DNA of 64,000 nucleotides from contig OZ223306.1 of assembly GCA_965140735.1 (NCBI GenBank), positions 3,906,001-3,970,000 of the forward strand, written 5' to 3'. The position numbers were made by a program, and so were the translations under genes. This DNA comes from Fusibacter_A sp965140735. GTDB lineage: Bacteria > Bacillota > Clostridia > Peptostreptococcales > Acidaminobacteraceae. The first letter of the stretch is position 1. Every line of letters begins with the position of its first letter. The notes below the pieces were generated by a model. It was not told the origin of the DNA. It saw only the letters and a program-made list of their open reading frames with translations, and did not search any database. Positions 18,064-27,415 of this stretch are shown here, one piece after another.

Positions 18064-19857
18064 TTACGGTCTAATTACTGCGTCGAATTTACATGCAGTG
18101 TAGCATGCGCCACAAGCAATACATTGTTCTTCATCAATAACATGTTTTTGCTTTGGTTTACCTTCGATACAATTCACTGGACAAACTCTTGCACAAGCAG
18201 TACAGCCGATGCATTTCACTTCATCGATTTTATATTTAGCAAGAGCCTTACATGCACCAGCAGGACAACGTTTATCCTGGATATGTGCAAGGTATTCGTC
18301 ATAGAAGTACTCAAGTGTACTCAGTACTGGATTTGGTGCAGTTTGACCAAGACCACAGAGTGCACTGTCTTTAATCATTTTTCCAAGATTTCGAAGCTTG
18401 GTGATGTCATCCATTGTCCCTTCGCCGTTGGTGATTTTATCTAAGATTTCATACATCCTTTTAGTACCAAGCCTACAAGGGGTACATTTACCACAGGATT
18501 CATCTTGTGTAAAATCTAAATAGAATTTAGCAATGTTGACCATACAGTCATCTTCGTCCATGACGATCATACCGCCTGAACCCATCATAGAACCGATGGA
18601 TTTTAAACTCTCATAGTCAATAGGCGTATCGAGGTCAAGCTTAGTGATAACGCCACCAGATGGGCCACCTGTTTGGACAGCTTTGAATTCTTTGCCGCCG
18701 ATGATACCACCACCGATATCGTAGATGATTTCTCTTAGAGTTGTACCCATAGGCACTTCCACAAGACCAACATTATTAACTTTACCCGCAAGGGCAAATA
18801 CTTTTGTACCTTTTGATTTTTCAGTACCAATACTGCTGAACCACTCAGCGCCTTTTAAAATAATAGGGGCTACATTGGCAAAGGTTTCGACATTGTTAAC
18901 ACTTGTCGGTTTTTTATGATAGCCTTCAATTGAGGGATAAGGTGGTTTTTTAGTAGGTTCCCCGCGAGAGCCTTCCACAGAGTGAATGAGTGCGGTTTCT
19001 TCACCACAGACGAATGCCCCTGCACCGAGTTTTATTTCTATATCGAAACTAAAATCAGAACCAAAGATATTTTCGCCGAGCAATCCAAATTCTTTAGCTT
19101 GTCCCATAGCCACTTGAAGTCTAGAAATGGCAAGTGGATATTCTGCACGAATATAGATAATTCCTTTACTTGCACCGATGGCGTAACCTGCAATCGCCAT
19201 TGCCTCTAAAACTGAGTGTGGATCACCTTCTAAAATAGATCGATCCATGAACGCACCAGGATCGCCCTCGTCTGCATTACAAATGACATATTTTTGATCT
19301 GCCACAGGTTTGCGTGTGAGTTCCCACTTGAGTCCTGTGGAGAATCCCCCGCCACCACGACCTCTAAGACCACTGGCTTTAACTGTTTCAATGACTTGTT
19401 CAGGCGTTTGTTCAGATAAAACCTTACCGAGCGCTTCATAGCCATTAAAGGCAATATATTCATTGATATCTTCGGGGTTGATTAAACCACAATTTCTAAG
19501 AGCAATCCGATATTGTTTCTTGTAGAAACTCATCTCATCGTGTTTGGCAAGATTGATTTGAGTTTCTGGTTCTTTATAGAGTAATCTTTCAACAACTCTC
19601 CCTTTGATAATGTGTTCGTTGATAATTTCATCTATATCATCAAGACCAACCTGAACATAAAAGACGTTTTCAGGATGAACTTTGATAATGGGCCCTTGAC
19701 CACAAAAACCAAAGCAACCGGTTTTAACCACGCTGATTTCTTGATCGTAGCCTTTCTCAACTAATTTACTTTTCAATAAATCGACCATTTCAAGGCTCTG
19801 TGCAGAAACACAACCAGTACCGCCACAGACCATTATGTGCGTTCTTTCTATAGCCAT
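18064..19857 (-). CDS. hydB: NADH-binding flavoprotein subunit of the hydrogenase (NuoF-like)
   Basis: 597 residues. An N-terminal thioredoxin-like 2Fe-2S domain (CGGTGC...GCFGFCGQGP) is followed by the NuoF core with the NADH/FMN motifs GRGGGGFSTGLKWE and GAGAFVCGEETALI. The NuoF 4Fe-4S site is ESCGKCTPCRLG (about 455), and two C-terminal ferredoxin clusters are CIGCTACARVCP and CIACGACYTACK. It accepts or donates electrons from NAD(H) and, with HydA and HydC, allows bifurcation between ferredoxin, NADH and H2. It lies 17 bases upstream of hydA and 12 bases after the small ferredoxin gene. Confidence 0.95.
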   Translation of the reverse strand: MAIERTHIMVCGGTGCVSAQSLEMVDLLKSKLVEKGYDQEISVVKTGCFGFCGQGPIIKVHPENVFYVQVGLDDIDEIINEHIIKGRVVERLLYKEPETQINLAKHDEMSFYKKQYRIALRNCGLINPEDINEYIAFNGYEALGKVLSEQTPEQVIETVKASGLRGRGGGGFSTGLKWELTRKPVADQKYVICNADEGDPGAFMDRSILEGDPHSVLEAMAIAGYAIGASKGIIYIRAEYPLAISRLQVAMGQAKEFGLLGENIFGSDFSFDIEIKLGAGAFVCGEETALIHSVEGSRGEPTKKPPYPSIEGYHKKPTSVNNVETFANVAPIILKGAEWFSSIGTEKSKGTKVFALAGKVNNVGLVEVPMGTTLREIIYDIGGGIIGGKEFKAVQTGGPSGGVITKLDLDTPIDYESLKSIGSMMGSGGMIVMDEDDCMVNIAKFYLDFTQDESCGKCTPCRLGTKRMYEILDKITNGEGTMDDITKLRNLGKMIKDSALCGLGQTAPNPVLSTLEYFYDEYLAHIQDKRCPAGACKALAKYKIDEVKCIGCTACARVCPVNCIEGKPKQKHVIDEEQCIACGACYTACKFDAVIRP

Positions 19858-19869
19858 AGTTTCCCCTCC

Positions 19870-20265
19870 TTATAATGCACTGTTAAAAGTTTTGATAAGC
19901 ACATGATCATCAATGATGATGCCTTGTTTAATATATTTCTCTATGATGTCTTTTGCAGTAGCTTTATCGACGTTACCATAGATAATAGGTTGCTTACCAG
20001 GTATATTGACTTGAACAGTAGGTTCACTATGACAATAGCCCATACATCCCACCTGTACGACTTTTATATGTTCAATGGATTCAGCACTGATGATACTTAC
20101 CAGTTCATTAAGCACTTCACGGCTACCTGCTGCAATACCACAAGTTGCCATGCCCACGAGAATTTCAATTGTTTGATCTTCTGAATTACCAGATTCACGA
20201 AGTTTCACTTTTTTGATTTGATTATCACGGATTTTTTTGAGTTCATCTAAAGATTTAATTGGCAT
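19870..20265 (-). CDS. Thioredoxin-like 2Fe-2S ferredoxin of the hydrogenase operon
   Basis: 131-residue protein with a thioredoxin-fold 2Fe-2S domain. Two ligand pairs are visible, ATCGIAAGS and VGCMGYCHSEP, the same arrangement as in the N-terminus of HydB. It lies between hydC and hydB with gaps of 2 and 12 bases, so translation is probably coupled. Similar small subunits (often called HydD or left unnamed) occur in clostridial and acetogen bifurcating hydrogenase operons. It would be an extra electron-carrying subunit. A good ribosome binding site (AAAGGAGCGAATAACC) precedes the start. Confidence 0.88.
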   Translation of the reverse strand: MPIKSLDELKKIRDNQIKKVKLRESGNSEDQTIEILVGMATCGIAAGSREVLNELVSIISAESIEHIKVVQVGCMGYCHSEPTVQVNIPGKQPIIYGNVDKATAKDIIEKYIKQGIIIDDHVLIKTFNSAL

Positions 20266-20267
20266 GG

Positions 20268-20771
20268 TTATTCGCTCCTTTCACTATTTTTATAGGTTTC
20301 GATAATACCAGCCACGTCAGAAGCTTGAACATGACCGAATACTTTATCGTTGACCATAACCACAGGCGCAAGTCCACAGGCGCCTATACAACGCACATCA
20401 TTCATCGTAAAGAGACCATCTGGTGTCGTTTCGCCAAATTTGACACCAAGCTGTTTTGTAAATTCATCGACAACTTTATCGATACCTTTGACAAAACAAG
20501 CTGTTCCCATGCAGACACTGATCGTGAACTCACCGCGTTTTTCTTGTGTAAAGTAGGAGTAAAAGCTAACGACACCGTAAACTTTTGATGCAGGAATGTT
20601 GAGCTTACGAGCGACATAGAGTTGTAGCTCGCTTGGTAAATACCCAAATAGATCTTGAGCTTTATGAAGCACTGCAATTAGCGAATCTTCCCTTGACGGT
20701 TGTGTGTCAATGAAAGTATCTAGTGCTTCAAGTTTTTCTTTAGCGTTATCAAGACTAAAAACATCTGCCAT
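20268..20771 (-). CDS. hydC: NuoE-like 2Fe-2S subunit of the hydrogenase
   Basis: 167 residues, first gene of the hyd operon. NuoE-type features are AQDLFGYLPSELQLYVA, VYGVVSFYSYFTQEKRG and the four cluster ligands in CMGTACFVKG and CIGACGLAPVVMVND. It carries the 2Fe-2S cluster that links the flavin site of HydB to the rest of the complex. The start has GAAAGGATGG upstream. The 250 bases before it must hold the operon promoter. I see no convincing -35/-10 pair there, only a half-site resembling a Rex operator (TGTTAAT). Confidence 0.94.
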   Translation of the reverse strand: MADVFSLDNAKEKLEALDTFIDTQPSREDSLIAVLHKAQDLFGYLPSELQLYVARKLNIPASKVYGVVSFYSYFTQEKRGEFTISVCMGTACFVKGIDKVVDEFTKQLGVKFGETTPDGLFTMNDVRCIGACGLAPVVMVNDKVFGHVQASDVAGIIETYKNSERSE

Positions 20772-20952
20772 AAATAAACCATCCTTTCTATTCTCGTTGC
20801 TTTATTAACACAAACGATTGAGGTTCGTTAAAATTTAGACGTACCACAAGTCATTTTTACCCAAAAAAATGGAGTTCATACAAAAAAGTTATGTATAAGT
20901 CAGTATGTTCTCAATTTTCAGATAATTAAATTATACAGTCTTGGACACAAAA

Positions 20953-20995
20953 AGAAAAGCAGTATCCAAGGAATCAATCCTAAATACTGCTAAAC
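20953..20995 (-). terminator. Terminator of the BceAB-type transporter operon
   Basis: On the minus strand, AGCAGTAT and ATACTGCT pair around a nested AGGATT/AATCCT-like hairpin, followed by TTTCTTTTTG. It lies 30 bases after the permease stop. The remaining bases from 20996 to 21023 and from 20772 to 20952 show no gene. Confidence 0.75.
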
Positions 20996-21023
20996 AATAT
21001 AAAGTTTATTATATTGAGATTGC

Positions 21024-22958
21024 TCACTTTCCAGAAATGGCTGCTCTGTAATAATACTGCACGGTTAATAGGTAGAAGCACAGATAAATCAGAATATACA
21101 TGCCAACGGATATGAGAATAGGCGTTATAAGTGAAGTTGTCATAAGCGTTTCAAATGCGTGCAGTGCAAAGAGTGCATGTAGTATTCCCAGAATAATTGG
21201 CAAAGTGAACATAACCGCCATCTGCTTGTAGATAGCTTTTTTAATCATGGGATGACTGTAGCCAATTTTCCGCATAATCGTGTATTTATCTTGGTCTTCT
21301 TCAGCTTCATTGATCATTTTGAAGTAGAGGATAGAGCCCGTTAAAATGAGAAAGACAATCCCCATAAAAATGCCTGCAAAGAGCATAAGACCTTTCATAT
21401 CACCTAAAGAGATATAGGTGTCATAGAAACTAAAGAGCTGAATGTCATCATATTGATTGATGATTGTTCTCAAATCTTTATCAAGTTGTCCAGCACTTTT
21501 ATCATTTTGTACACCATAAGCATGAAAGTATGTTTTTGAGGAAGCATTTAATTGATTATAACCTTCATCATTTAGAATATAAACTGGTGATTCCATCTGT
21601 GTGGTCAGGTAATAAGGCAGTACGCTTACAATTTTAAGGTCATGAGTGGTTTGATTAGACGTATAAATTTGCTCAATACGGTTATAATCGTACCAACCTT
21701 TTGCTGCATAAGGGTCCATCGCAATGAATTCATCTTTGGGTACAGAAATTTCATTAAGGTGCTGGCTTTTTAGGTAGAGGTTCGCAGTGGATTCGGATAT
21801 AAAGTAAGCATCTCGATGTGAAGGTATAATAAATTCACTGTCTTTATCTGAATTTGAATCCATGGAGAGAATATCAACCGGAATAACGGAAGCTTCTATC
21901 TGATAGTCATAAATCAGAGGATGATCAGATTTATTGATTGCATCTATAAATGCTGTTGAAATTTTATTTTCTTGACTTAAATCATCGTATTGATAAATAT
22001 AAGAATGTGGAAAGCGATTATGTGTGTTTTGATCATAATCAAAGAAAAATGAATAACATACACCGAAAGCTGTTAAAGTCGTCGCACTGAGTATGGCAAT
22101 TAAAGCAAGGGTGCGTGCATGTGTCTTAATGCGATAGACGATATTTGAAATCGCAATCAGTTGATCGCCTTTGTAATAAAAACTTTCAAATCTTTTTAGA
22201 GATTTTGTAAAAGTCACAATCACGGATGAAAAGAGCCCAAAGGTGCCTATTATCACCAGAATTAAAACAGCCAGTGCAATAAAAGCTAAATACTGATTGA
22301 GCATATGTTGAGATAGATAATACCCTGCACCTAAACATATAATAGAAGCTAAAGACAAAATAAAACTTGTCTTTGGCTCTTTTTCAACTTTTTTAGAAGC
22401 TGAAAATAGTTCGATGATCTGAAAGCGATAAATAAGTGATGCACTGTGAATTGAGGCAATCACAAATAAAACGACAAATATGATACCTGTATCCAAAATC
22501 GCCTGAAAAGGGACAGAGAATCCTACTTCAACTGGAATTTCCATAAGCTTTAGAACCAACATCATAAAGAATTTAGAAAAGAGAATACCTACTAAGATGC
22601 CTAAGGTAAGGCTCAAAATCATAACGAGCATGTTCTCAATAAAGAGCATCCGAGCAACTCTTTTTTTAGGAACCCCAAGTAGCGTATAGAGTGCCACTTC
22701 TTTCTTTCTTTTCTTCGTAAAAAAAGCATTACAATACCAAATGAACACAGCGGAGAATAAAACAAGAACCACGCTGGACATGTTCATAATCACCATAAAT
22801 TTCATTGAAGTATCTGAGGCGAACATAACTTTTGAATTATATTTGATTGAACAGAAGATGTAATAAAAAGTGATGGCGATTGTGACCGAAAAAATATAGA
22901 GTATATAGTTCTTAAAATTACGATGGATGTTCTTAAGTGCTAAACTAGAGAAGGTCAT
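21024..22958 (-). CDS. BceB-type ABC permease (antimicrobial peptide sensing/resistance)
   Basis: 644-residue FtsX-like permease. One N-terminal helix is followed by helix groups near 55-300, then a large extracellular domain of about 230 residues (from about 300 to 530) and three C-terminal helices. That is the BceB architecture that both detects peptide antibiotics such as bacitracin and signals to a BceS kinase. The start at 22958 has GGAGGTGGTATC upstream and overlaps the ATPase gene by 14 bases, indicating translational coupling. The extracellular domain determines specificity, so the ligand cannot be named. Confidence 0.88.
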   Translation of the reverse strand: MTFSSLALKNIHRNFKNYILYIFSVTIAITFYYIFCSIKYNSKVMFASDTSMKFMVIMNMSSVVLVLFSAVFIWYCNAFFTKKRKKEVALYTLLGVPKKRVARMLFIENMLVMILSLTLGILVGILFSKFFMMLVLKLMEIPVEVGFSVPFQAILDTGIIFVVLFVIASIHSASLIYRFQIIELFSASKKVEKEPKTSFILSLASIICLGAGYYLSQHMLNQYLAFIALAVLILVIIGTFGLFSSVIVTFTKSLKRFESFYYKGDQLIAISNIVYRIKTHARTLALIAILSATTLTAFGVCYSFFFDYDQNTHNRFPHSYIYQYDDLSQENKISTAFIDAINKSDHPLIYDYQIEASVIPVDILSMDSNSDKDSEFIIPSHRDAYFISESTANLYLKSQHLNEISVPKDEFIAMDPYAAKGWYDYNRIEQIYTSNQTTHDLKIVSVLPYYLTTQMESPVYILNDEGYNQLNASSKTYFHAYGVQNDKSAGQLDKDLRTIINQYDDIQLFSFYDTYISLGDMKGLMLFAGIFMGIVFLILTGSILYFKMINEAEEDQDKYTIMRKIGYSHPMIKKAIYKQMAVMFTLPIILGILHALFALHAFETLMTTSLITPILISVGMYILIYLCFYLLTVQYYYRAAISGK

Positions 22959-23709
22959 TGATACCACCTCCAAGAGCCCCTAATGTAGAGATGATCTTAT
23001 TATAAAAGGGCTTTCGGTTGCCATCGCTGTAAATTTCAGTGAATGTTTTGCCATCTTTGATGAAGATAATGCGATCGCAGTAGCTTGCAGCATAGGGATC
23101 ATGTGTGACCATGAGGATCGTTGCGTTTTGATTCGTATTGAGAGTTCTCATGGATTCAAGTAACTTTTGAGAAGATTTTGAGTCTAAAGCACCTGTGGGT
23201 TCATCTGCAAGAATGAGACTAGGTCTATTGATCATGGCTCTTGCTGCTGCAGTTCTTTGTTTTTGGCCCCCAGAGATTTCACTTGGGTATTTATGAAGGA
23301 TATTAGTGATACCTAGTAACTTAGAGGCTGCTTCGATACGTGTTTTAATCTCGAGTGCTGGGACGTTGCTAATAGCAAGTGGCAACAAGATATTTTCTTT
23401 GACGTTTAAAGTGTCCAGTAAGTTAAAATCTTGAAAAATAAAGCCCAATTTTTCGCGTCTGAAATCGGCAAGGGTCTTTTTCTTAATAGTAGAAATATCT
23501 ATTTGTTCATAAAGAATTCGGCCTGAGGTAGGCGTATCAATGGTGGAAATTACATTTAAAAGTGTACTTTTGCCGCTACCTGAAGGGCCCATAATGCCTA
23601 AAAATTCACCTTCGTGAACTTCAAATGAAAAATGATCAAGTGCCAGAGTTTGATTGTTTTTTGAACCGTAAATTTTAGTGACGTTTTCTGCACAAAGTAT
23701 ATTGGTCAT
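22945..23709 (-). CDS. BceA-type ABC ATPase
   Basis: 254-residue LolD/MacB-like ATPase that powers the adjacent FtsX-like permease. Motifs: Walker A GPSGSGKST, Q-loop FIFQDFNLLDTL, signature ISGGQKQR (one change from LSGGQ), Walker B LILADEPTGALD and H-loop VTHDPYAA. The start has AAAGGAGCGCATC upstream. An operator-like palindrome lies about 107 bases before the gene, on the promoter side, so its expression is probably induced by the neighbouring response regulator. Confidence 0.93.
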   Translation of the reverse strand: MTNILCAENVTKIYGSKNNQTLALDHFSFEVHEGEFLGIMGPSGSGKSTLLNVISTIDTPTSGRILYEQIDISTIKKKTLADFRREKLGFIFQDFNLLDTLNVKENILLPLAISNVPALEIKTRIEAASKLLGITNILHKYPSEISGGQKQRTAAARAMINRPSLILADEPTGALDSKSSQKLLESMRTLNTNQNATILMVTHDPYAASYCDRIIFIKDGKTFTEIYSDGNRKPFYNKIISTLGALGGGINDLL

Positions 23710-23794
23710 GATGCGCTCCTTTTTTTAAAATATAGAATGACGTTATTTATATCTCTAGTATAAGATTCTATAGGGGCTTTGACCATCGAATGAA

Positions 23795-23831
23795 CTTACA
23801 ATTAGTATAGCTTTTCTTACAATTGTGTAAG
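23795..23831 (-). promoter_or_regulatory. Candidate BceR-type operator upstream of the ABC genes
   Basis: A perfect palindrome CTTAC-AATTGT-GTAAG (23816-23831) is preceded, exactly 21 bases away, by a direct repeat of CTTACAATT (23795-23803), two helical turns apart. This is the spacing expected for an OmpR-type dimer pair. TTACA-N4-TGTAA resembles known BceR-like targets. A TATACT box for the minus strand lies between the two half-sites. Confidence 0.55.
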
Positions 23832-23861
23832 TTTAGGGGGGTTAATCATAAATAGGGCCTT

Positions 23862-24863
23862 TTAAGCCTTAAAAAGTGAGATATCATGATAGTCACTAGG
23901 ACATTTAAATCTCAGAAAAGCGGTGGTGAGAGGTCCTTCTGAGGCGATCCATAAATCATGACCTAGTTTTTCGCAAGATTTCTTTGCAAGATAGAGTCCC
24001 ATTCCAGTGGACTGATTTTGAGAACGTACATTAGAACCTGTGAATCCTCTGTTAAAGATCCGATTAATATCAGCATCTGCAATGCCCACACCCTGATTTT
24101 GAATTTTGAGAACACAGAATTGAGCAGTACATTCCGTTTGAATTGTAAGTTTGGACTTATAATCCGCATATTTGATGGCATTTGAAATCAGTTGATCTAA
24201 AATAAATTTTAACCATTTATCATCCGTGAGTATGTAGATAGGCTCTATATCAAGCTCAAGGGTTAAAGATTTTAAAATAAAAGAAGACTTAAATTGCTTA
24301 AAAGCACGATTAAAAATATCTTCTAGTGGATGTGATTTAATATGGTAATCATCTGAGAAGCTCTCGAGTCTAGCATAAAAGAGCGTTTGGTTGATATAAT
24401 AGGCCATACTATCAATTTCTTTATTTAAGTTTTGATGTGCTGTATCATAAGGCAATTCCTCAAGGAGCATCTTTGCTGCCGAGAGAGGTGTCTTAATCCC
24501 ATGCACCCAACTGTTTATAAAGTCTCTAAAGTTCAACTGTTCCATTTGATGTTTGGTAATGGCATCATCTTTTTGGCGTGTGGTTTCCTGCATGCGCAAT
24601 ATGGCCTTACTTGTAACAGGATCTAGTGTGGCAGGAGGATCAAAGTCAAAATGGTCCAGCCAGTTGAGGTTGGACTTGAATTTTTGATAATCTGAGAAGA
24701 AAAATAAAACGGTCCAAAAGAATATGAGGCCATTGATATAGACAATGCTTGATATGGTGAGTTTAATAAAGGGGTCCAGCATAAAAACAGAAGATACTGT
24801 AATGGCAATAATCAGTTGGAGTAAGAATAGATTTTTACGATGCTTAAAGTAGTTTTTGAGCAT
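23862..24863 (-). CDS. BceS-type intramembrane-sensing histidine kinase
   Basis: 333 residues. Two closely spaced membrane helices at the N-terminus (about 13-33 and 37-57) with almost no extracellular loop define the intramembrane-sensing class, which senses through the BceB transporter. The phosphoacceptor histidine is in FINSWVHGIKTPLSAAK. The ATPase boxes are LISNAIKYAD, GVGIADADINRIF and STGMGLYLAKK. The gene overlaps the response regulator gene by 20 bases. It lies directly downstream of the regulator and upstream of the ABC genes, with its own 150-base gap to them. Confidence 0.92.
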   Translation of the reverse strand: MLKNYFKHRKNLFLLQLIIAITVSSVFMLDPFIKLTISSIVYINGLIFFWTVLFFFSDYQKFKSNLNWLDHFDFDPPATLDPVTSKAILRMQETTRQKDDAITKHQMEQLNFRDFINSWVHGIKTPLSAAKMLLEELPYDTAHQNLNKEIDSMAYYINQTLFYARLESFSDDYHIKSHPLEDIFNRAFKQFKSSFILKSLTLELDIEPIYILTDDKWLKFILDQLISNAIKYADYKSKLTIQTECTAQFCVLKIQNQGVGIADADINRIFNRGFTGSNVRSQNQSTGMGLYLAKKSCEKLGHDLWIASEGPLTTAFLRFKCPSDYHDISLFKA

Positions 24864-25533
24864 TTATAGCGTACCCTTGTCCTTTCTTGGTTTGTAACCA
24901 ATCGGTTAGTGATAATGATTCTAGTTTTTTCCGAAGACGATTGATATTTACCGTAAGTGTGTTATCGTCAACGAAACTTTCATGATCCCACAAGGTGCGG
25001 ATGATGTCTTCTCTTGAGACAACTTGTGGCGCTTTTTCTATAAGACGCTTTAAGATTCTGAGTTCGTTCTTAGTTAATGAGATTGTGGCGTCAAAATAGG
25101 TTGCGGTCATCTGATCTAAGTTTAATATGAGATGTTCGTATTCAAGGAGTGCAAGGGTGTTTTCTTGATATGCGTAACTCCTTCTGAGCAGTGCGGTAAT
25201 TTTGGCCAGCAGAAGATTGAGATCAAAAGGTTTTGTAATATAGTCATCTGCACCGAGGTTGATGGCCATAATAATGTCCATGTTGCCATCACGAGAGGAC
25301 ATAAAGAGTATGGGTAAAGTCGCGTGTTCTCTGATTTTTTGACAAAAATAGTAGCCATCAAACTTAGGCAGCGTGATATCCATAAGAATTAAATGTGGTG
25401 CATAAGTGATAAAATGTTCAAGCACGTTGTCAAAATCAGTGACAATAGAAGCTTCATAACCCCATTTTTCCAGTGTATTCTTAAGTGTAGATGCGATTGT
25501 AAAATCATCTTCCACTACCATAATCTTGTACAT
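24844..25533 (-). CDS. BceR-type OmpR-family response regulator
   Basis: 229 residues. The receiver has the phosphoacceptor aspartate in LILMDITLPKFDGYYF and the lysine in ADDYITKPFDL. The C-terminal winged helix ends with TVNINRLRKKLESL, as in the BceR/GraR/VirR group. It partners the overlapping kinase gene and likely drives the ABC operon through the palindrome at 23816-23831. The start has AGGAGGCAAA upstream. A TATAAT box for the minus strand lies near 25580-25590. Confidence 0.93.
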   Translation of the reverse strand: MYKIMVVEDDFTIASTLKNTLEKWGYEASIVTDFDNVLEHFITYAPHLILMDITLPKFDGYYFCQKIREHATLPILFMSSRDGNMDIIMAINLGADDYITKPFDLNLLLAKITALLRRSYAYQENTLALLEYEHLILNLDQMTATYFDATISLTKNELRILKRLIEKAPQVVSREDIIRTLWDHESFVDDNTLTVNINRLRKKLESLSLTDWLQTKKGQGYAINAQKLL

Positions 25534-25715
25534 TTTGCCTCCTGTTATTTGAATCCAATTTAGAGAGTTGCCTTTTAGTAGTATTATACTGAATTTTAGA
25601 ATTAATATGAGGGTTTTAATTGAATTTTAAGATTGACATTTGAAATTTGATTTCGGACATTTAATTTGGGCTATGATATAATGATTTCAATATAGAGTGA
25701 GTTGAGGGTGATGAG

Positions 25716-26342
25716 ATGTCTTTTAAAGAAGTATTTAAAGAAAAGTGGCAATATATGACTGGGGGGATATACATTCCTAAAGAACTTTTAGAGGCCAAGG
25801 GGGAGCTGCTTGTACATATGAGTGACACACCTTTGATGAGTTATGATGCCATCAGTCGTTTCTTAAAAAGACTCAACCCAAAATGGATTATTCATACAGG
25901 AGACTTAGTGGACAACATTAAACTTGAATTGTCTTTTTCAAAAATTGATCTCTATCGAAAGCATATTGTAAAACTCATAAGAATGTTAGAAGAGTCCAAT
26001 AGTGAGGTATATATATCACTGGGGAATCATGATCACTATGATTCTATAATGGCACTTAACCCACCTTTCCACATTTGTAAAAAGGCCGAAACTTTAACGT
26101 TAGGGTCGTTTACAATAGCTTATGCGCATTATATTGAACTATTAAAAACTTATGACGCTGATATTTATCTCTTTGGGCACAATAAGTACCAAAAGACAGA
26201 GGTGAGCACAGAGGGGCAAATATACTTAAATGGGCTGGAGCAAATTACGGTGATGGATATTACCAACAAGCAATACTTTTTTTTAAGATATCCCATTGGA
26301 ACAGATGATTCGAGACTGCTTCGAATGAGGATTGGCATATAG
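25716..26342 (+). CDS. Calcineurin-like phosphoesterase with altered metal ligands
   Basis: 208 residues with the metallophosphoesterase order of motifs: HMSDTP, HTGDLVDN, SLGNHDHYD, a late AHYIE and FGHNKYQ. The second and third motifs (GDxxD and GNHD) are intact. The first motif DxH has become DTP and the final GHxH has become GHNK, so at least two metal-ligand histidines are missing. It may bind one metal or have lost catalysis. An extended -10 promoter (TGATATAATG, 25674-25683) lies upstream, with GAGGGTGATGAG as ribosome binding site. It is followed by an unknown gene 54 bases later. Confidence 0.75.
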   Translation: MSFKEVFKEKWQYMTGGIYIPKELLEAKGELLVHMSDTPLMSYDAISRFLKRLNPKWIIHTGDLVDNIKLELSFSKIDLYRKHIVKLIRMLEESNSEVYISLGNHDHYDSIMALNPPFHICKKAETLTLGSFTIAYAHYIELLKTYDADIYLFGHNKYQKTEVSTEGQIYLNGLEQITVMDITNKQYFFLRYPIGTDDSRLLRMRIGI

Positions 26343-26396
26343 TGTTATAACGTTACAAATAGAGACATAAAGATCTATTTAAAGGAGAAGATTATT

Positions 26397-27410
26397 ATGA
26401 TGTCATTCGTTAGAAGTGGGCCAAAGATACTGATCATTGAGCCTGAAAATGAAGCGATTTTAAAGCAATTTATAGTGGAAAATTTTAGCTGTGAGCCTTT
26501 GCCAGAGACAGTTTTGACTTTCAACGATGCAATTTCAGAGATGAATCAGCATCAAACACTTGTCTATCTTGTGGATCATGCCAATGAAAATATCCAAAAG
26601 TTTGATCGTGAGAAATGTATCATTATTAATGAGGGTGCTCAAAATTTTCTCATGTATACAATTAACCGTAATATGGCAGGCGCTATTAGACAAGTTAGAA
26701 AAGCCCCAAGAATTGTGATTATGCAAGTTATAGGCAACATGGATTCCACAATAGATCATATAGCAGATGATTTTGATGGTATTGTTGAACCAATTAGGGC
26801 GAGTTTTAATGGTCATACTCAAGGGACTATTATTTGCTTCACTAAAGCCAACATCAATCAAACCGTGCAGTTCAGTGATTTATATGGACATGCTGTGTTT
26901 ACAGAAACTTATTTTTCAGAGGTCATCAAAGCATTAGATAATCATTCCTTAAAGTACATCAACCGAAATTTGGACAAGCAGGAGTGGTATGATTTGACCA
27001 TTAAAATATATGACAGTTATGAAGCCTACAAGTTACAATACGATCGTCTGATTCATGTGCTTGAAAAACTCGGTGCAGGCATTATCTTGAGAGAAGGTTG
27101 GGGGGAAGATGCGGCCAAAATTTTTCTTATTGTAGGGGTTTATAAGGTAACTCTCTTCACTTACCTTACGCCTCATGAGATTAAGAAGATATTACTTGCA
27201 CTTGAGTATTTAGAAAACGGTGAACGCATTGTGGATTATGATCTCTTCTATAAAAAGAAAAAAGTGCATTGGGATGATGTTAGAATCAAGGGAATTAAAG
27301 GAAAAGAAGCCCTGAGTTTGCACTATAGGCATGATCTTTATAACAAGCTTGAAAAGAAAGATATTGATAAATTAGTAGAGATGGAAGAGTATATTTTTGT
27401 ATCGCGTTAA
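26397..27410 (+). CDS. Hypothetical protein, 337 residues
   Basis: I do not recognise the family. The sequence is mixed alpha/beta, with no signal peptide or membrane helix. The first 110 residues (KILIIEPENEAIL..., LVYLVDHANENIQ, RIVIMQVIGN) read like a receiver-like Rossmann or response-regulator-type fold without its acidic pocket. The C-terminal 120 residues are charged (EKLGAGIILREGWGEDAAKIF, HYRHDLYNKLEKKDI). AAAGGAGAAG precedes the start. It is probably co-transcribed with the phosphoesterase gene. The transcript would end in the hairpin-repeat array. Confidence 0.6.
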   Translation: MMSFVRSGPKILIIEPENEAILKQFIVENFSCEPLPETVLTFNDAISEMNQHQTLVYLVDHANENIQKFDREKCIIINEGAQNFLMYTINRNMAGAIRQVRKAPRIVIMQVIGNMDSTIDHIADDFDGIVEPIRASFNGHTQGTIICFTKANINQTVQFSDLYGHAVFTETYFSEVIKALDNHSLKYINRNLDKQEWYDLTIKIYDSYEAYKLQYDRLIHVLEKLGAGIILREGWGEDAAKIFLIVGVYKVTLFTYLTPHEIKKILLALEYLENGERIVDYDLFYKKKKVHWDDVRIKGIKGKEALSLHYRHDLYNKLEKKDIDKLVEMEEYIFVSR

Positions 27411-27415
27411 GGGGG

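Noticed and set aside
20790..20815. Rex operator before hydC
   Set aside because: Only one half (TGTTAAT on the minus strand) is present; the second half of TTGTTAA-N4-TTAACAA is absent.
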